Positions 8,953-17,430 of a stretch of DNA of 64,000 nucleotides are shown in pieces; position 1 is the stretch's first letter, and each line of letters opens with the position of its first letter. The notes under the pieces were generated by a model that made no database searches, was not told where the DNA came from, and saw only the letters and a list, made by a program, of their open reading frames with translations. The translations under genes and the position numbers were made by a program. Origin of the DNA: Peribacillus frigoritolerans_B (GTDB taxonomy: Bacteria > Bacillota > Bacilli > Bacillales > DSM-1321); assembly GCF_044762665.1 (NCBI RefSeq), contig NZ_JBIWES010000011.1:135037-199036 (forward strand), written 5' to 3'.

Positions 8953-9837
8953 ATGAATAAATATGTGTTGTTACTCTTGATTAGTGGTATATGGGGATCT
9001 CAATTCTTCTTTATTGCATTAGTCATAGAAAATGTTGGGGTTATTACATTGTCAGCCCTCAAAGCATGTATCGGCGGTATCTGTTTACTCTTCTTTGGTT
9101 TTTTTTTATCAAAAGAAGAGCGAAAAGTACCTAGGAGTTATTATAAATGGTATATAATCATTGCTTTTTTCGAGGTTGTGCTACCATTCGTCTTTATTGC
9201 ACAAGGCCAGAAATCGGTGCCTAGCAGTATCGCAGCGGTGCTGATTGGAATGGTTCCCGTCTTTACCATCCTCTTTTTACTAGCATTTTTCAAAAGAAAA
9301 AGCACAAAGCAGGAGATTACAAGTATCCTATTCGGATTTGTAGGTATTGTCCTTCTTTCCTGGCCAACACAAGGATTCCAAGACCTTTCTAACAGTGTTC
9401 AGGGTAACATCCTATTGATATTGGCTGCCATGAGTTTTGGATTATCATTGATTTTCATGGAGAAATTAAACGAGGGATCTTCCGTTATTCATATGAGAAA
9501 TGTATTACTGATTGCCAGTGCATTGCTCATTCCCATGTCCCTATCGTTTGAGCAATCTTTCAAATTGGATTTAGCACGATCTCAATCTATCTACTTAGCG
9601 ATTTTAGGCATTTTCCATGCAGGTGTTGTTTATGCATTATTTAATAGGCTGATTCGGCAAGAAGGCGCATTATTTACTTCATATAGTAATTATATAGTGC
9701 CTGTCATCGGAATGATTTTAGGCTTTTTCTTTTTACATGAAGCGTTGTCTATTCATCAGTTGGTTGGCATGGGTATAATTATGATATCATTATTTTTTTC
9801 AGACGGAAAAATAATAACCAAATTGACAAGAAAGTAG
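8953..9837 (+). CDS. EamA/DMT-family permease, second of a pair
   Basis: A 294-residue membrane protein with about ten helices and two EamA repeats, starting LLLLISGIWGSQFFFIAL. The ATG directly follows the stop of the upstream permease, and the ribosome binding site (GGGAGGTAAAG) lies inside that gene. GQKSVPSSIAAVLIGMVPVF near residue 80 is the usual EamA loop and helix. It is probably an exporter working with its partner; the substrate is unknown. Confidence 0.85.
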   Translation: MNKYVLLLLISGIWGSQFFFIALVIENVGVITLSALKACIGGICLLFFGFFLSKEERKVPRSYYKWYIIIAFFEVVLPFVFIAQGQKSVPSSIAAVLIGMVPVFTILFLLAFFKRKSTKQEITSILFGFVGIVLLSWPTQGFQDLSNSVQGNILLILAAMSFGLSLIFMEKLNEGSSVIHMRNVLLIASALLIPMSLSFEQSFKLDLARSQSIYLAILGIFHAGVVYALFNRLIRQEGALFTSYSNYIVPVIGMILGFFFLHEALSIHQLVGMGIIMISLFFSDGKIITKLTRK

Positions 9838-9998
9838 TATTTTATTATATGTGCTTTTTCAGTCATCTTTAATTGTACTAATAAACCAGTAATTTTAGTA
9901 TTCGTATATTTAACGGAACCAAATTGAGAAAAGGGCAGCAGGTTTAATATTTTTTTTGTAAGATCATTTTTTGTTTTTTGATCCGCAAATGATTATAT

Positions 9999-10044
9999 AG
10001 TAGAAGAAGCATCTGCTGATGTTAATGCAGATGCTTCTTCTACT
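9999..10044. terminator. 18-bp perfect hairpin between convergent genes
   Basis: The arms (AGTAGAAGAAGCATCTGC and its exact complement) enclose a 10-nt loop. Tails are only weakly T-rich on either strand. The position between two convergent transcripts suggests a bidirectional terminator. Confidence 0.55.
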
Positions 10045-10087
10045 AAAAGGGGTAACTGATTTATTGGCGCTAACCAGTAATAAATAC

Positions 10088-10657
10088 TTATATTTTTATT
10101 TTTTCTGCATTAGATAGTGAAGTGTTTTTCTCCATCTTCATTATAATAAATCCACTCCAGGCAAACATTAAGGAGGCAATGTAAAAGATGCTGCCGATCG
10201 TTAAAAAGTCGACTAAATATCCGGTTGCAATCACCGCAGCTGCCGCACCGACGGATGTCCAAACATGGTAGTTCCCGATTTCCTCACCCGCTGTTTTCTT
10301 CGTAACATATCTTGCCAGTACCGTTTTTTCAGTGTTTTTTTGTACTGCCCCAAGTACCCCCATAATGATTTGCAGGAGATAGACATGCCAAATTTCATAT
10401 GCGAGAGGAAAGGCAAGTAGGATAAGTGCCATCCCCCATGAATAGATAAGGAGAAATGCTTTGTCACCTGTTTTGTCAGTGAATTTTCCGATTAGAGGAT
10501 AGCTAAGTGCTGCAGTCAATGAGAATATTCCATATGCCCACCCGAATTGCGTATAACTGGTGCCTACATTTTTGATTAGCAAAATATAAAAGGGGAAAAT
10601 CATGCTGGCAGCCATTCCAACAGTGCCTTGGTAAAAAACAAAACGTTTATAATTCAT
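10088..10657 (-). CDS. Half-size MFS protein (six helices)
   Basis: A 189-residue membrane protein that looks like the N-terminal half of a major facilitator. Helices 1-6 are present, with the MFS signature loop GKFTDKTGDKAFL between helices 2 and 3. Full-length carriers have about 400 residues and 12 helices. After the stop I see no continuation of a second half. It may be a truncation or a genuine half-transporter that works as a dimer. The ATG overlaps the stop of the FAD oxidoreductase by 4 bases, so the pair is translationally coupled. Confidence 0.65.
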   Translation of the reverse strand: MNYKRFVFYQGTVGMAASMIFPFYILLIKNVGTSYTQFGWAYGIFSLTAALSYPLIGKFTDKTGDKAFLLIYSWGMALILLAFPLAYEIWHVYLLQIIMGVLGAVQKNTEKTVLARYVTKKTAGEEIGNYHVWTSVGAAAAVIATGYLVDFLTIGSIFYIASLMFAWSGFIIMKMEKNTSLSNAEKIKI

Positions 10658-12096
10658 GGATGATACTCCTCATAGAAAAGATTCATGAAGCGATTATCAG
10701 GATCATATTTCTTCTTTAATCGAAAGAATTCCTCCGAACGCGGATACGCTTCAAATAATTGTGTCTTGGTTGGATACCCATAATAGGGCAGATAGTAGCT
10801 GCCGTTATGGTCAAGCGTAATATCGATCATGTTACGGATGACCCTTCCGGTATTTTCCTTGCTTTCGTCACCTGTCCCTTGATTGATGAGCATCACTAAA
10901 GCGAACATATCATCCTTGGCATATGACATGAGTGATTCATCATTATGTTCCACATAACGAATTGTGATATTTAATAAATTAAAATCTTCCTCATCAGATA
11001 AGGTTCTTCTTAAGTCATCGATATAATCAGTAAATTGATCTATCGGAACGAAGTATTCTTGCAGTACTTCAGTTTTGTTGGGGTTGCTGTAATCCATGAA
11101 TGCCGAATCCGACCGCATCACATTATTCCTCGAAACCAAGTTGCCATCAATATTGGCCGTGTAGGTTTTTTGAGTTTCCCAAAACCTTTTTTTACCCCAG
11201 TCATTATAACGTGAGAGGCCAAGAAAGAATTTAGGCACGGCAATGATCGTTTCCCGTTTGAGAGTATTGTAGTCAGATAGCCTTGTTTGTTCATTTGCCC
11301 TATAATAATCCGTTACATACATTTCATCCAAATAGGAGCCAGGAGCAACGGATATTCTTGCAAGATGCATTTTAACATCATCGTTTTGAAGGACTTCTCT
11401 TTTAAAGTACGACGTATATTCATCATAATGAAGTGATTTAGTTTTAATGGTATAAAGTTCGTCATCGGTAAGGTTGAGTGTTACATCAAGTATGACTCCA
11501 AACAATCCATACCCGCCGATAACTGTATGGAAGAGCTCCGAATTTTCTTCGCGGCTAACTGTAAGGATTTGTCCTTTTGCGTCAAGCAACCTAAAAGATT
11601 CAACGGTTTCTATTAAGGCATGGTGACGGATATCGCGGCCATGGACATTAACGCTCAAAGACCCGCCAATGGTAAAAATGTTTTGAGATTGACTGACCTT
11701 CAGCGCAAGTCCATATGGGTTGATATATTCCTGGAGAGCAGCCCAGGTTGCTCCGCTTTGGACCGTTATGCGTTTTTCTTTTACATCCAAATCAAGTATT
11801 TTATCATAGTGCTTCATATCGAGCAGGATGCCGTTTGGATATAATGTCTGACCTCCTTGGCTATGCTGCATTCCGGCAATGGAAATGGGATCATCGTTTT
11901 TTTTGGCATCCAAAACGACCTTTTTGATTGCTTCTTCACTATCTTCTGCCATTATCGCTTTCATTTTAACTGGCATCAGCCGGCTGATATCTTCTGCAAT
12001 AGGGTGGTCAAGCTTGAAATTAAAGGAAAGCAGTGATAATCCAAATAATAGTGCATATAGGGTGATAAATAAAAATCGTTTCATGATATCTGGCAT
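10654..12096 (-). CDS. FAD-binding (PCMH-type) oxidoreductase with N-terminal membrane anchor
   Basis: A 480-residue flavoprotein. Residues about 5-24 form a hydrophobic signal-anchor, so the enzyme probably acts outside the membrane. The FAD-binding PCMH domain covers about 45-215, with the PISIAGMQHSQGG stretch near 70, the NIFTIGGSLSVNVHGRD segment near 140 and GGYGLFGVI near 195. The C-terminal half is the FAD-linked oxidase substrate region. Relatives oxidise alcohols, sugars or lactones; the substrate here is unknown. GAGGAG precedes the ATG. It is co-transcribed with the half-MFS protein and lies downstream of a TetR gene on the same strand. Confidence 0.75.
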   Translation of the reverse strand: MPDIMKRFLFITLYALLFGLSLLSFNFKLDHPIAEDISRLMPVKMKAIMAEDSEEAIKKVVLDAKKNDDPISIAGMQHSQGGQTLYPNGILLDMKHYDKILDLDVKEKRITVQSGATWAALQEYINPYGLALKVSQSQNIFTIGGSLSVNVHGRDIRHHALIETVESFRLLDAKGQILTVSREENSELFHTVIGGYGLFGVILDVTLNLTDDELYTIKTKSLHYDEYTSYFKREVLQNDDVKMHLARISVAPGSYLDEMYVTDYYRANEQTRLSDYNTLKRETIIAVPKFFLGLSRYNDWGKKRFWETQKTYTANIDGNLVSRNNVMRSDSAFMDYSNPNKTEVLQEYFVPIDQFTDYIDDLRRTLSDEEDFNLLNITIRYVEHNDESLMSYAKDDMFALVMLINQGTGDESKENTGRVIRNMIDITLDHNGSYYLPYYGYPTKTQLFEAYPRSEEFFRLKKKYDPDNRFMNLFYEEYHP

Positions 12097-12251
12097 TCGA
12101 CTCCTCGTTTAATTTGTCTGAAACTTAATTGAAATAAAGAAAAAGTCTGAACTTTATAGATTAATGGAGTTACCCTGACCATTCAGTGAGATTGGGGTTA
12201 AATTTGAATGAAATGTCATATTTTTTGAAAATGAATCTTTTGATTTATGTA

Positions 12252-12857
12252 CTAGTTCTTGGTTTTCAGCCCATTAATGATTGTTTTGGTTAGCGGTATG
12301 GATAGTGATTCCAAGCTTTGTTCTGAGTTGTTTAATCCCCAATGATAGATGATTCCCATCAGGCTTTGGGTGATAAGTTGTGAAATTTCGTTAACTGATT
12401 GGTCAGTGTCAATGTCGTTTTGTTCTTTCGCCTCTTCAATTAATGAACGAATGATTTGGAAGAGTGAGCGATTTGAATTTAAAAAGTAAGTATGTTCTTT
12501 TGAATCTAAAGCGGAACTGTAAATCACTTTCATTAAATCTTTGCCCATTTCTTCTTCCAGAAAACGCATCAATTTCCGTATGAAAATAAACAATTTCTCT
12601 GTGGCGTCCATATCGACTGGGAACGAACGGAAGACTTCGCGATAGTAATTATCGACTTCTATGAATCTCACTGAAAAAATGTCCGATTTTGCTGAAAAGT
12701 GTTGGTAAAATGACCCTTTTGATGTGCCGCTTTTTTTCACGATCTCGTCAACGGTAACTTTATCATAACCTTTTTCGCTAAATAGCTTTAATGATATTTT
12801 TAAAATTTTTTCACGAGTCTTTTCTCCCCTAAGCTGTTTCTTTCTGGGTTCAATCAT
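12252..12857 (-). CDS. TetR/AcrR-family regulator
   Basis: A 201-residue repressor. Residues about 12-60 hold the TetR helix-turn-helix (TREKILKISLKLFSEKGYDKVTVDEIVKKSGTSKGSFYQHF region). The rest is the helical ligand-binding and dimer domain. It lies 155 bases upstream of the FAD oxidoreductase on the same strand, so that pair is its most likely target, together with its own promoter. A short inverted repeat AGACT-AC-AGTCT lies upstream. Confidence 0.85.
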   Translation of the reverse strand: MIEPRKKQLRGEKTREKILKISLKLFSEKGYDKVTVDEIVKKSGTSKGSFYQHFSAKSDIFSVRFIEVDNYYREVFRSFPVDMDATEKLFIFIRKLMRFLEEEMGKDLMKVIYSSALDSKEHTYFLNSNRSLFQIIRSLIEEAKEQNDIDTDQSVNEISQLITQSLMGIIYHWGLNNSEQSLESLSIPLTKTIINGLKTKN

Positions 12858-12908
12858 AAAAAACCTCCAAATGATAATTGACAGAATATTCCTGTATGGT
12901 TTAATATC

Positions 12909-12920
12909 AGACTACAGTCT
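12909..12920. promoter_or_regulatory. Short palindrome upstream of the TetR gene
   Basis: AGACT-AC-AGTCT is located about 50 bases upstream of the tetR start. TetR proteins often bind such palindromes to repress their own gene. The site is short and the assignment is tentative. Confidence 0.4.
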
Positions 12921-13001
12921 AGTTAAATGATTGGTGGTCTATTTAATCTAACGTAGATCATGAATAATCACAACGCTTTCTTAATTGCATTTCCCACATT
13001 T

Positions 13002-13015
13002 AGAAAGCGCTTACA
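13002..13015 (+). promoter_or_regulatory. cre-like catabolite control site
   Basis: AGAAAGCGCTTACA matches the CcpA cre consensus TGWAANCGNTNWCA at 13 of 14 positions. It lies about 300 bases before the MFS gene, in a 450-base spacer that holds no other clear element, so the carrier may be under carbon catabolite control. Confidence 0.55.
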
Positions 13016-13313
13016 ATATTTTGGGATCAAGTATGGGGTAGGTTAATTCATTTTAAATAGGAGGTTTTTCAAGGATTCCTATACAATCGGTTACTGTCTT
13101 GTAGAAAGTTTTATTCCCCTTTAGCCCTGAGTATATGGATTGCATTTATAATGTTGTTGGATTCGATTCAATATATGTAAATGGAGGGAGGTGGTATCAG
13201 GATAAACTTGATGGTCCTAGGAATGAACCAGAGTGTCGGGAAGCAGGAGAAGAATTGTGCGGTAAACGGATTATTTTATGGGAAATAGCAGCATGAAAAG
13301 GGAGGAAATAATC

Positions 13314-14633
13314 ATGAATCATGCCAGTGGCGAAATAGAGAAAAGAACGATCAGTAAGACGATGAAACGCATTCTTCCATTTATCTTGCTCCTTTATATC
13401 ATTGCTTACTTGGACAGGGTCAATTTAGGCTATGCTGCTTTACAAATGAATGCAGAATTAGCCTTATCCGCTGAAGTTTTTGGATTGCTATCAGGCATTT
13501 TTTTTATAGGTTATTTTTTCTTTGAAGTTCCTAGCAACATGATCATGCATAAAGTGGGAGCTCGGATATGGATTGCCCGAATAATGATTTCATGGGGTCT
13601 TGTGGTAATATTAACAGGTTTTGCGCAAACAACGATGCATTTATATATACTCCGTTTTTTATTAGGTGTCGCCGAAGCTGGTTTTTTCCCTGGTATAATT
13701 TTGTATTTAACTTATTGGTTCAGGGCGCGCGAAAGAGGACGGGCAACAGCGGTTTTGCTTTTAGCCCTGCCGATTGGCGGATTGATCGGTGCGCCTGTGT
13801 CGACGTGGATTCTTGACAATATTTCCTGGTTCGGTATGGCCGGCTGGAGATGGATGTTCATCCTTGAAGGCATCCCGGCCATTATTATTGGAATTGTTGT
13901 TGTTTTCTATTTAACTAATAGACCGACTAAAGCTAAATGGTTATCTAAGGTAGAAAGTGATTGGTTGGAAGGGGAGTTGAGTGCGGAAAGGAAAGTTAGC
14001 GCGAAAATGAATAAAGTCACAAAGCTTGCTATGCTGAAAGATGCGAAAATCTGGAAGTTGGCCCTTTTTTATTTCGCAGGGTACACATCTATCTATGGAT
14101 TGTCATTCTGGATGCCAACCATCATTAAATCTTTATCGGAAAATGCAACAACCAATCTAGAAATAGGCTGGTTAGCGATGATTCCATCATTAATCGGTAT
14201 ACCTGCCATTATGTTTGCAGGCTGGAATTCAGATCGGACCAATGCACATAAAACACACTTGCTCGTCTGCCTCATGATAGCAGTTGTCGGATTTATCGGC
14301 TGCGGCTTTTCAGATAGTGTCTTTATGATGGTGCTTATGTTAACGATTACCTCTTTCGGTTTATACGGGTTCAGTGGATGTTTCTTTGCCTATATGACAT
14401 TTTTCTTCACTGAGACCACTGCACCAGTTGGGATAGCCATAGTCAATTCACTTGCGGCTTTAGGCGGTTTTGTAGGACCGATGATTCTTGGAACTGTTGC
14501 ATTTACCCAAGGTATGTTTATTTTATCTGGATTACTTGTAATAGGTGTAATCACCTTATTATCATTAAAATTGGCAGATGCTTCAGATGAAAACATCGTA
14601 AAAGAAGTTGAAGTCAATATTAATCGATTATAA
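13314..14633 (+). CDS. MFS carrier, anion:cation symporter (ACS) type
   Basis: A 439-residue, 12-helix transporter. LLYIIAYLDRVNLGYAALQM in helix 1 is typical of ACS-family carriers for organic anions such as hexuronates, tartrate, glucarate or phthalate. FLLGVAEAGFFPGIILYLTYWF and RARERGRATA are the helix 4-5 motifs. The ATG at 13314 is preferred because GGGAGGAAATA lies just before it; an upstream ATG at 13278 lacks one. No catabolic gene is adjacent, so the substrate is open. A cre-like site upstream suggests glucose repression. Confidence 0.82.
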   Translation: MNHASGEIEKRTISKTMKRILPFILLLYIIAYLDRVNLGYAALQMNAELALSAEVFGLLSGIFFIGYFFFEVPSNMIMHKVGARIWIARIMISWGLVVILTGFAQTTMHLYILRFLLGVAEAGFFPGIILYLTYWFRARERGRATAVLLLALPIGGLIGAPVSTWILDNISWFGMAGWRWMFILEGIPAIIIGIVVVFYLTNRPTKAKWLSKVESDWLEGELSAERKVSAKMNKVTKLAMLKDAKIWKLALFYFAGYTSIYGLSFWMPTIIKSLSENATTNLEIGWLAMIPSLIGIPAIMFAGWNSDRTNAHKTHLLVCLMIAVVGFIGCGFSDSVFMMVLMLTITSFGLYGFSGCFFAYMTFFFTETTAPVGIAIVNSLAALGGFVGPMILGTVAFTQGMFILSGLLVIGVITLLSLKLADASDENIVKEVEVNINRL

Positions 14634-14668
14634 CGGTTCTACATGTGTTGAAGATTAAAAGTGATAAA

Positions 14669-14715
14669 AAAGAAACATCATTGGAAGCCACAGAGTTTCC
14701 ATGATGTTTCTTTTT
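14669..14715 (+). terminator. Rho-independent terminator after the ACS carrier
   Basis: Long stem (AAAGAAACATCA...TGATGTTTCTTT with GGAA/TTCC inside) followed by TTTTTAT. Confidence 0.85.
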
Positions 14716-14929
14716 ATATTTTCATAAAGGAAGCACAATCAATTGAGCATGTCAAAATTTAATCTAAAATCGCAGGTTCTGCCCAATAAGACTTGTTTGT
14801 AGTTTTCGGCGGGATTAGAATGGAGATGAGATGAAAGTGCTTTCGAAAAGATCATCGATTCCTTTTCTTTTAAAGTGCTGACTTCATATTTATTCATTAG
14901 AGGAATAAAAGCAGGAATGAGGTGATGAT

Positions 14930-16399
14930 GTGGAAATTCATTTGGTGGCAAAAGATGAGATTGAGGCTCAAGGAATTCGTTGGATAGTGGAGTCCCACCT
15001 AACGGGAGTTAGACTGGTTTTATGGAAAACGATTGAAGAATTCGAAAAGGGCATGCGCAATCAGCAACCTGAATTCGTTATTTTGGATATGGATATTTGG
15101 ACGGATGAAAGTGAGGCGATGGGTGTTTCGTTAAAGCGGAGGGGAATTCGATGGTTAGGGATTTCATCTGAGCGAATCTTTCAAACGGCTTATCGAGCCT
15201 TACGTTTTCGTGCTGAAGATGTTTTATTCCGTCCTTTTTCTTCCGCGGATTTGGTAAAACATATTCAACAATTACGTTTTCAATTAAGAAATGGTCCAGG
15301 TCTTCTTTCGTCTAACACCATGGATGATGAGAATGCTTTGGATATTGGGTATCCAGATTTCTTCTTGACGGACCGGAAGCATGAAAGCCGAATAACCATG
15401 GTCGCTTTTTTGACACCTGATAACAAGACCCTTCCATTGGTTTATGATGAACTGCAACGATATTCTTTTACTGGGAAGAATCAAATCTTCGCTTTATCGG
15501 ATTTTATTTTATGTGTCCAGGAAACAAAGGAAATTGAGATATATAAGGAAGAATATCAAGCGTTTCTTGCCCATTGGAAAGAAAGAATGGATGAGCCCCT
15601 TGCCATCATAATAAAGGCGGCAACTTCAGATGAGTCTTTAAAAAGGATGTATCAGCAAACACGTGAATTTACGAGACAAATCTTTTTCGATGGATATGAT
15701 ATCATTTTAGCCGAAAGTCAACAGACTTCGCCTCGAGAGATGGATCCATTCCTCACTCCTCTTGAACAAAGACTATGGATAGAAATGCTCGAACGACGTG
15801 ATGCGAAGGCCATCAGGAACTGGATTGAACGTGAATTCCTCACCTTCGAACGGCCATACCCCGACCCGGAAATCGTTCGTATCCGCCTTACAAGCGTACT
15901 TGCACAGATTCGAAGGCATATGAAATCATACAACTTGCAAAATGCTTCCCTGGAAGCCATTTACTATGATGTATTTCAGCAAATTGTACATAAACCTGTC
16001 ATTCATCAAATAGTGAAAGAGCTGCATGCGTTCACCACCCATATGCTTCTGCAGGATCATGGACAATTACAGGAAGGGGCACGCACAATTAGCGAAAAGG
16101 CAAGGGAGCTGATCGAGTCCAACTATTGGGACGCCCAGTGGAATCTAGCGAGTTGTGCGGATACTCTGCGAATCAATAAAAGTACACTCAGCCGTCGTTT
16201 TGCCGCTGAATCCGGCGAGTCTTTTCGAAATACGCTGCATCAAGTTCGAATTAGGGAAGCTAAACGTTTATTAAAGGAAACGGATTTATCATTGGAGGAA
16301 ATCTCACAATTGGCCGGCTATTCACATCAAACCTATTTCAATGCCAAATTCAAATTGCTTGAAGCCTGTACACCATCAGCATATCGGTCTGGCTTATAA
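14930..16399 (+). CDS. AraC-type regulator with degenerate receiver-like N-terminus
   Basis: A 489-residue cytoplasmic transcription factor. Residues about 1-115 resemble a response-regulator receiver (VILDMDIWTDES near 47-58), but the usual acidic pair near the N-terminus is degenerate. A helical middle region covers about 170-380. The C-terminal ~100 residues are an AraC double helix-turn-helix (ESNYWDAQWNLASCADTLRI, KSTLSRRFAAESGESF and ISQLAGYSHQTYFNAKFK). The overall layout resembles YesN-type regulators. The start is a GTG with GAGGTGA just upstream. No sensor kinase is adjacent. Its target is unknown; the hut genes lie 1 kb downstream. Confidence 0.75.
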   Translation: MEIHLVAKDEIEAQGIRWIVESHLTGVRLVLWKTIEEFEKGMRNQQPEFVILDMDIWTDESEAMGVSLKRRGIRWLGISSERIFQTAYRALRFRAEDVLFRPFSSADLVKHIQQLRFQLRNGPGLLSSNTMDDENALDIGYPDFFLTDRKHESRITMVAFLTPDNKTLPLVYDELQRYSFTGKNQIFALSDFILCVQETKEIEIYKEEYQAFLAHWKERMDEPLAIIIKAATSDESLKRMYQQTREFTRQIFFDGYDIILAESQQTSPREMDPFLTPLEQRLWIEMLERRDAKAIRNWIEREFLTFERPYPDPEIVRIRLTSVLAQIRRHMKSYNLQNASLEAIYYDVFQQIVHKPVIHQIVKELHAFTTHMLLQDHGQLQEGARTISEKARELIESNYWDAQWNLASCADTLRINKSTLSRRFAAESGESFRNTLHQVRIREAKRLLKETDLSLEEISQLAGYSHQTYFNAKFKLLEACTPSAYRSGL

Positions 16400-16400
16400 A

Positions 16401-16431
16401 AAAGGACGATTCATTTATTGAATCGTCCTTT
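16401..16431 (+). terminator. Perfect hairpin terminator after the AraC-type gene
   Basis: AAAGGACGATTCA and TGAATCGTCCTTT form 13-bp arms around 5 bases. The same stem recurs at 17234-17268. The tail is short here because the next repeat element follows at once. Confidence 0.7.
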
Positions 16432-16465
16432 AGACTGCAGACAAACTCGGATATTGAATTTGACC

Positions 16466-16591
16466 GTTGATTTCCACTCCAGGCACTCGCTTTACGCGGG
16501 CGGTCCGGGAGCCTCCTCGGCATCGCGCCCGCGGGGTCTCCCTTGGACACGCTTTTCCCGAAGGAGTCTCGTACCTTCCGTTCCCATCAAC
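16466..16591. repeat. GC-rich interspersed repeat element
   Basis: A roughly 126-base block far richer in GC than its surroundings, starting GTTGATTTCCACTCCAG and ending with CCATCAAC, so its ends are inverted (GTTGAT/ATCAAC). Inside are GCGGGCGGTCCGGGAGCC and GCCCGCGGGGTCTCCC, which can fold into a strong hairpin. I know this sequence type as a dispersed non-coding repeat in Bacillus relatives. It creates false open frames on both strands, including a 66-codon minus-strand one here. It is flanked by GACTGCAGACAAACTC on the left and CTTACAGTCTTTTT on the right. Confidence 0.7.
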
Positions 16592-16762
16592 TTTGTTTAA
16601 GATAGAACTCCTTTTGCTTACAGTCTTTTTGTTTTTTATAGGAAAATAACTTGAGGTGATAATGATCCTTTAAAAACATGATTCTATTCAGCGGGATCAA
16701 CTTGAAATGATTACTTTAGATTAACTGGTGTCAAAGCATCATTTGGAAAGGGGGAGGCAGCA

Positions 16763-17141
16763 ATGGATTTCTCATTCATTCATGACTTATGAAAGATTTG
16801 TTTTCAGTGGTAGGACTCGCAAGTATAAGGCGTATTATTTTAATCAAACGGACATTCATTCAATATACCTTCGGTAATCGTACCATGCGTAAAACGATTT
16901 AAGAAGTAAAAATCAACATGGCCTACCAATGCCTTCAGGTTAAGATTTCCATGATAAAGTGCCTCAATCCTCTACGTTCGGGAAAATTTATGAGCGACGC
17001 TATAAAGATTCTGACCTGTTTGAACAGATTTTTTATAGCCTTTTTATGAAAGGTTCTGAAATAGTACTGATAAGTGCAGAGCATATATTGGTACATTCCT
17101 CAAAATGTGAAAGCCAGTGTAGCCTCTGGTTGAACAAGTAA
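16763..17141 (+). pseudogene. IS1182-family transposase remnant (N-terminal part)
   Basis: Decayed start of an IS1182-type transposase. From an ATG with GGGGGAGG upstream, MDFSFIHDL is followed by a stop, then KDLFSV in the same register. In shifting frames FIQYTFGN and RTMRKTI follow, and then STFGKIYERRYKDSDLFEQIF. These match, in order, the family's FSFIYDIVKDLYS, FIQYLFGI, RSMRQTI and STFGKNYVRRFKDSDVFEQIF blocks (from memory). Several stops and frameshifts and the loss of the DDE-bearing remainder make it non-functional. No clear terminal repeats remain. A stem identical to the upstream terminator follows at 17234. Confidence 0.7.
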
Positions 17142-17233
17142 TTGAGAAAGTGGAAAGCCTTCTTAAGCCGTTGCCTCAGATGCAGCTTACAAATCACCAG
17201 CCCTTTTACCCTATACACTTCCTCGAACAATTG

Positions 17234-17268
17234 AAAGGACGATTCAGTAAAAGTGAATCGTCCTTTTT
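17234..17268 (+). terminator. Hairpin with T tail, same stem as at 16401
   Basis: AAAGGACGATTCA and TGAATCGTCC with a 7-nt loop, then TTTTTTA. The duplicated stem brackets the 800 bases of repeat and IS remnant. Confidence 0.75.
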
Positions 17269-17340
17269 TATTTATTTCAAAACAATGTAATTGATGAAAT
17301 AGTTTATAAAAAAATAAAGTTAACTACAAAAGGTTGAAAC

Positions 17341-17368
17341 AAATTATAAAATTATCATTAAATTATAA
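17341..17368 (+). promoter_or_regulatory. Shared AT-rich element upstream of hutU
   Basis: AAATTATAAAA, seven bases, then TAAATTATAA. A copy with the same spacing (AAATTATAAAA-N7-TATTTTATAA) lies at 20829-20856 upstream of the MFS and ammonia-lyase-like genes. The two may be sites for one regulator, or may be shared AT-rich promoter sequence. Confidence 0.4.
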
Positions 17369-17430
17369 CTATTTATTCTGAATTTTTCTTATAGAATGAA
17401 AATATAACAAAAACAAGGGGGAAATGAGAA

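Noticed and set aside
13201..13277. Possible T-box or other riboswitch before the ACS carrier
   Set aside because: GGTGG and AACCAG-like words occur, but no T-box core or paired specifier structure can be drawn.
16350..16550. 66-codon minus-strand frame rich in Arg and Pro
   Set aside because: Falls in the GC-rich interspersed repeat; a known type of false gene.
16418..16649. Two 60-codon plus-strand frames
   Set aside because: Same repeat element; overlapping frames without start signals.
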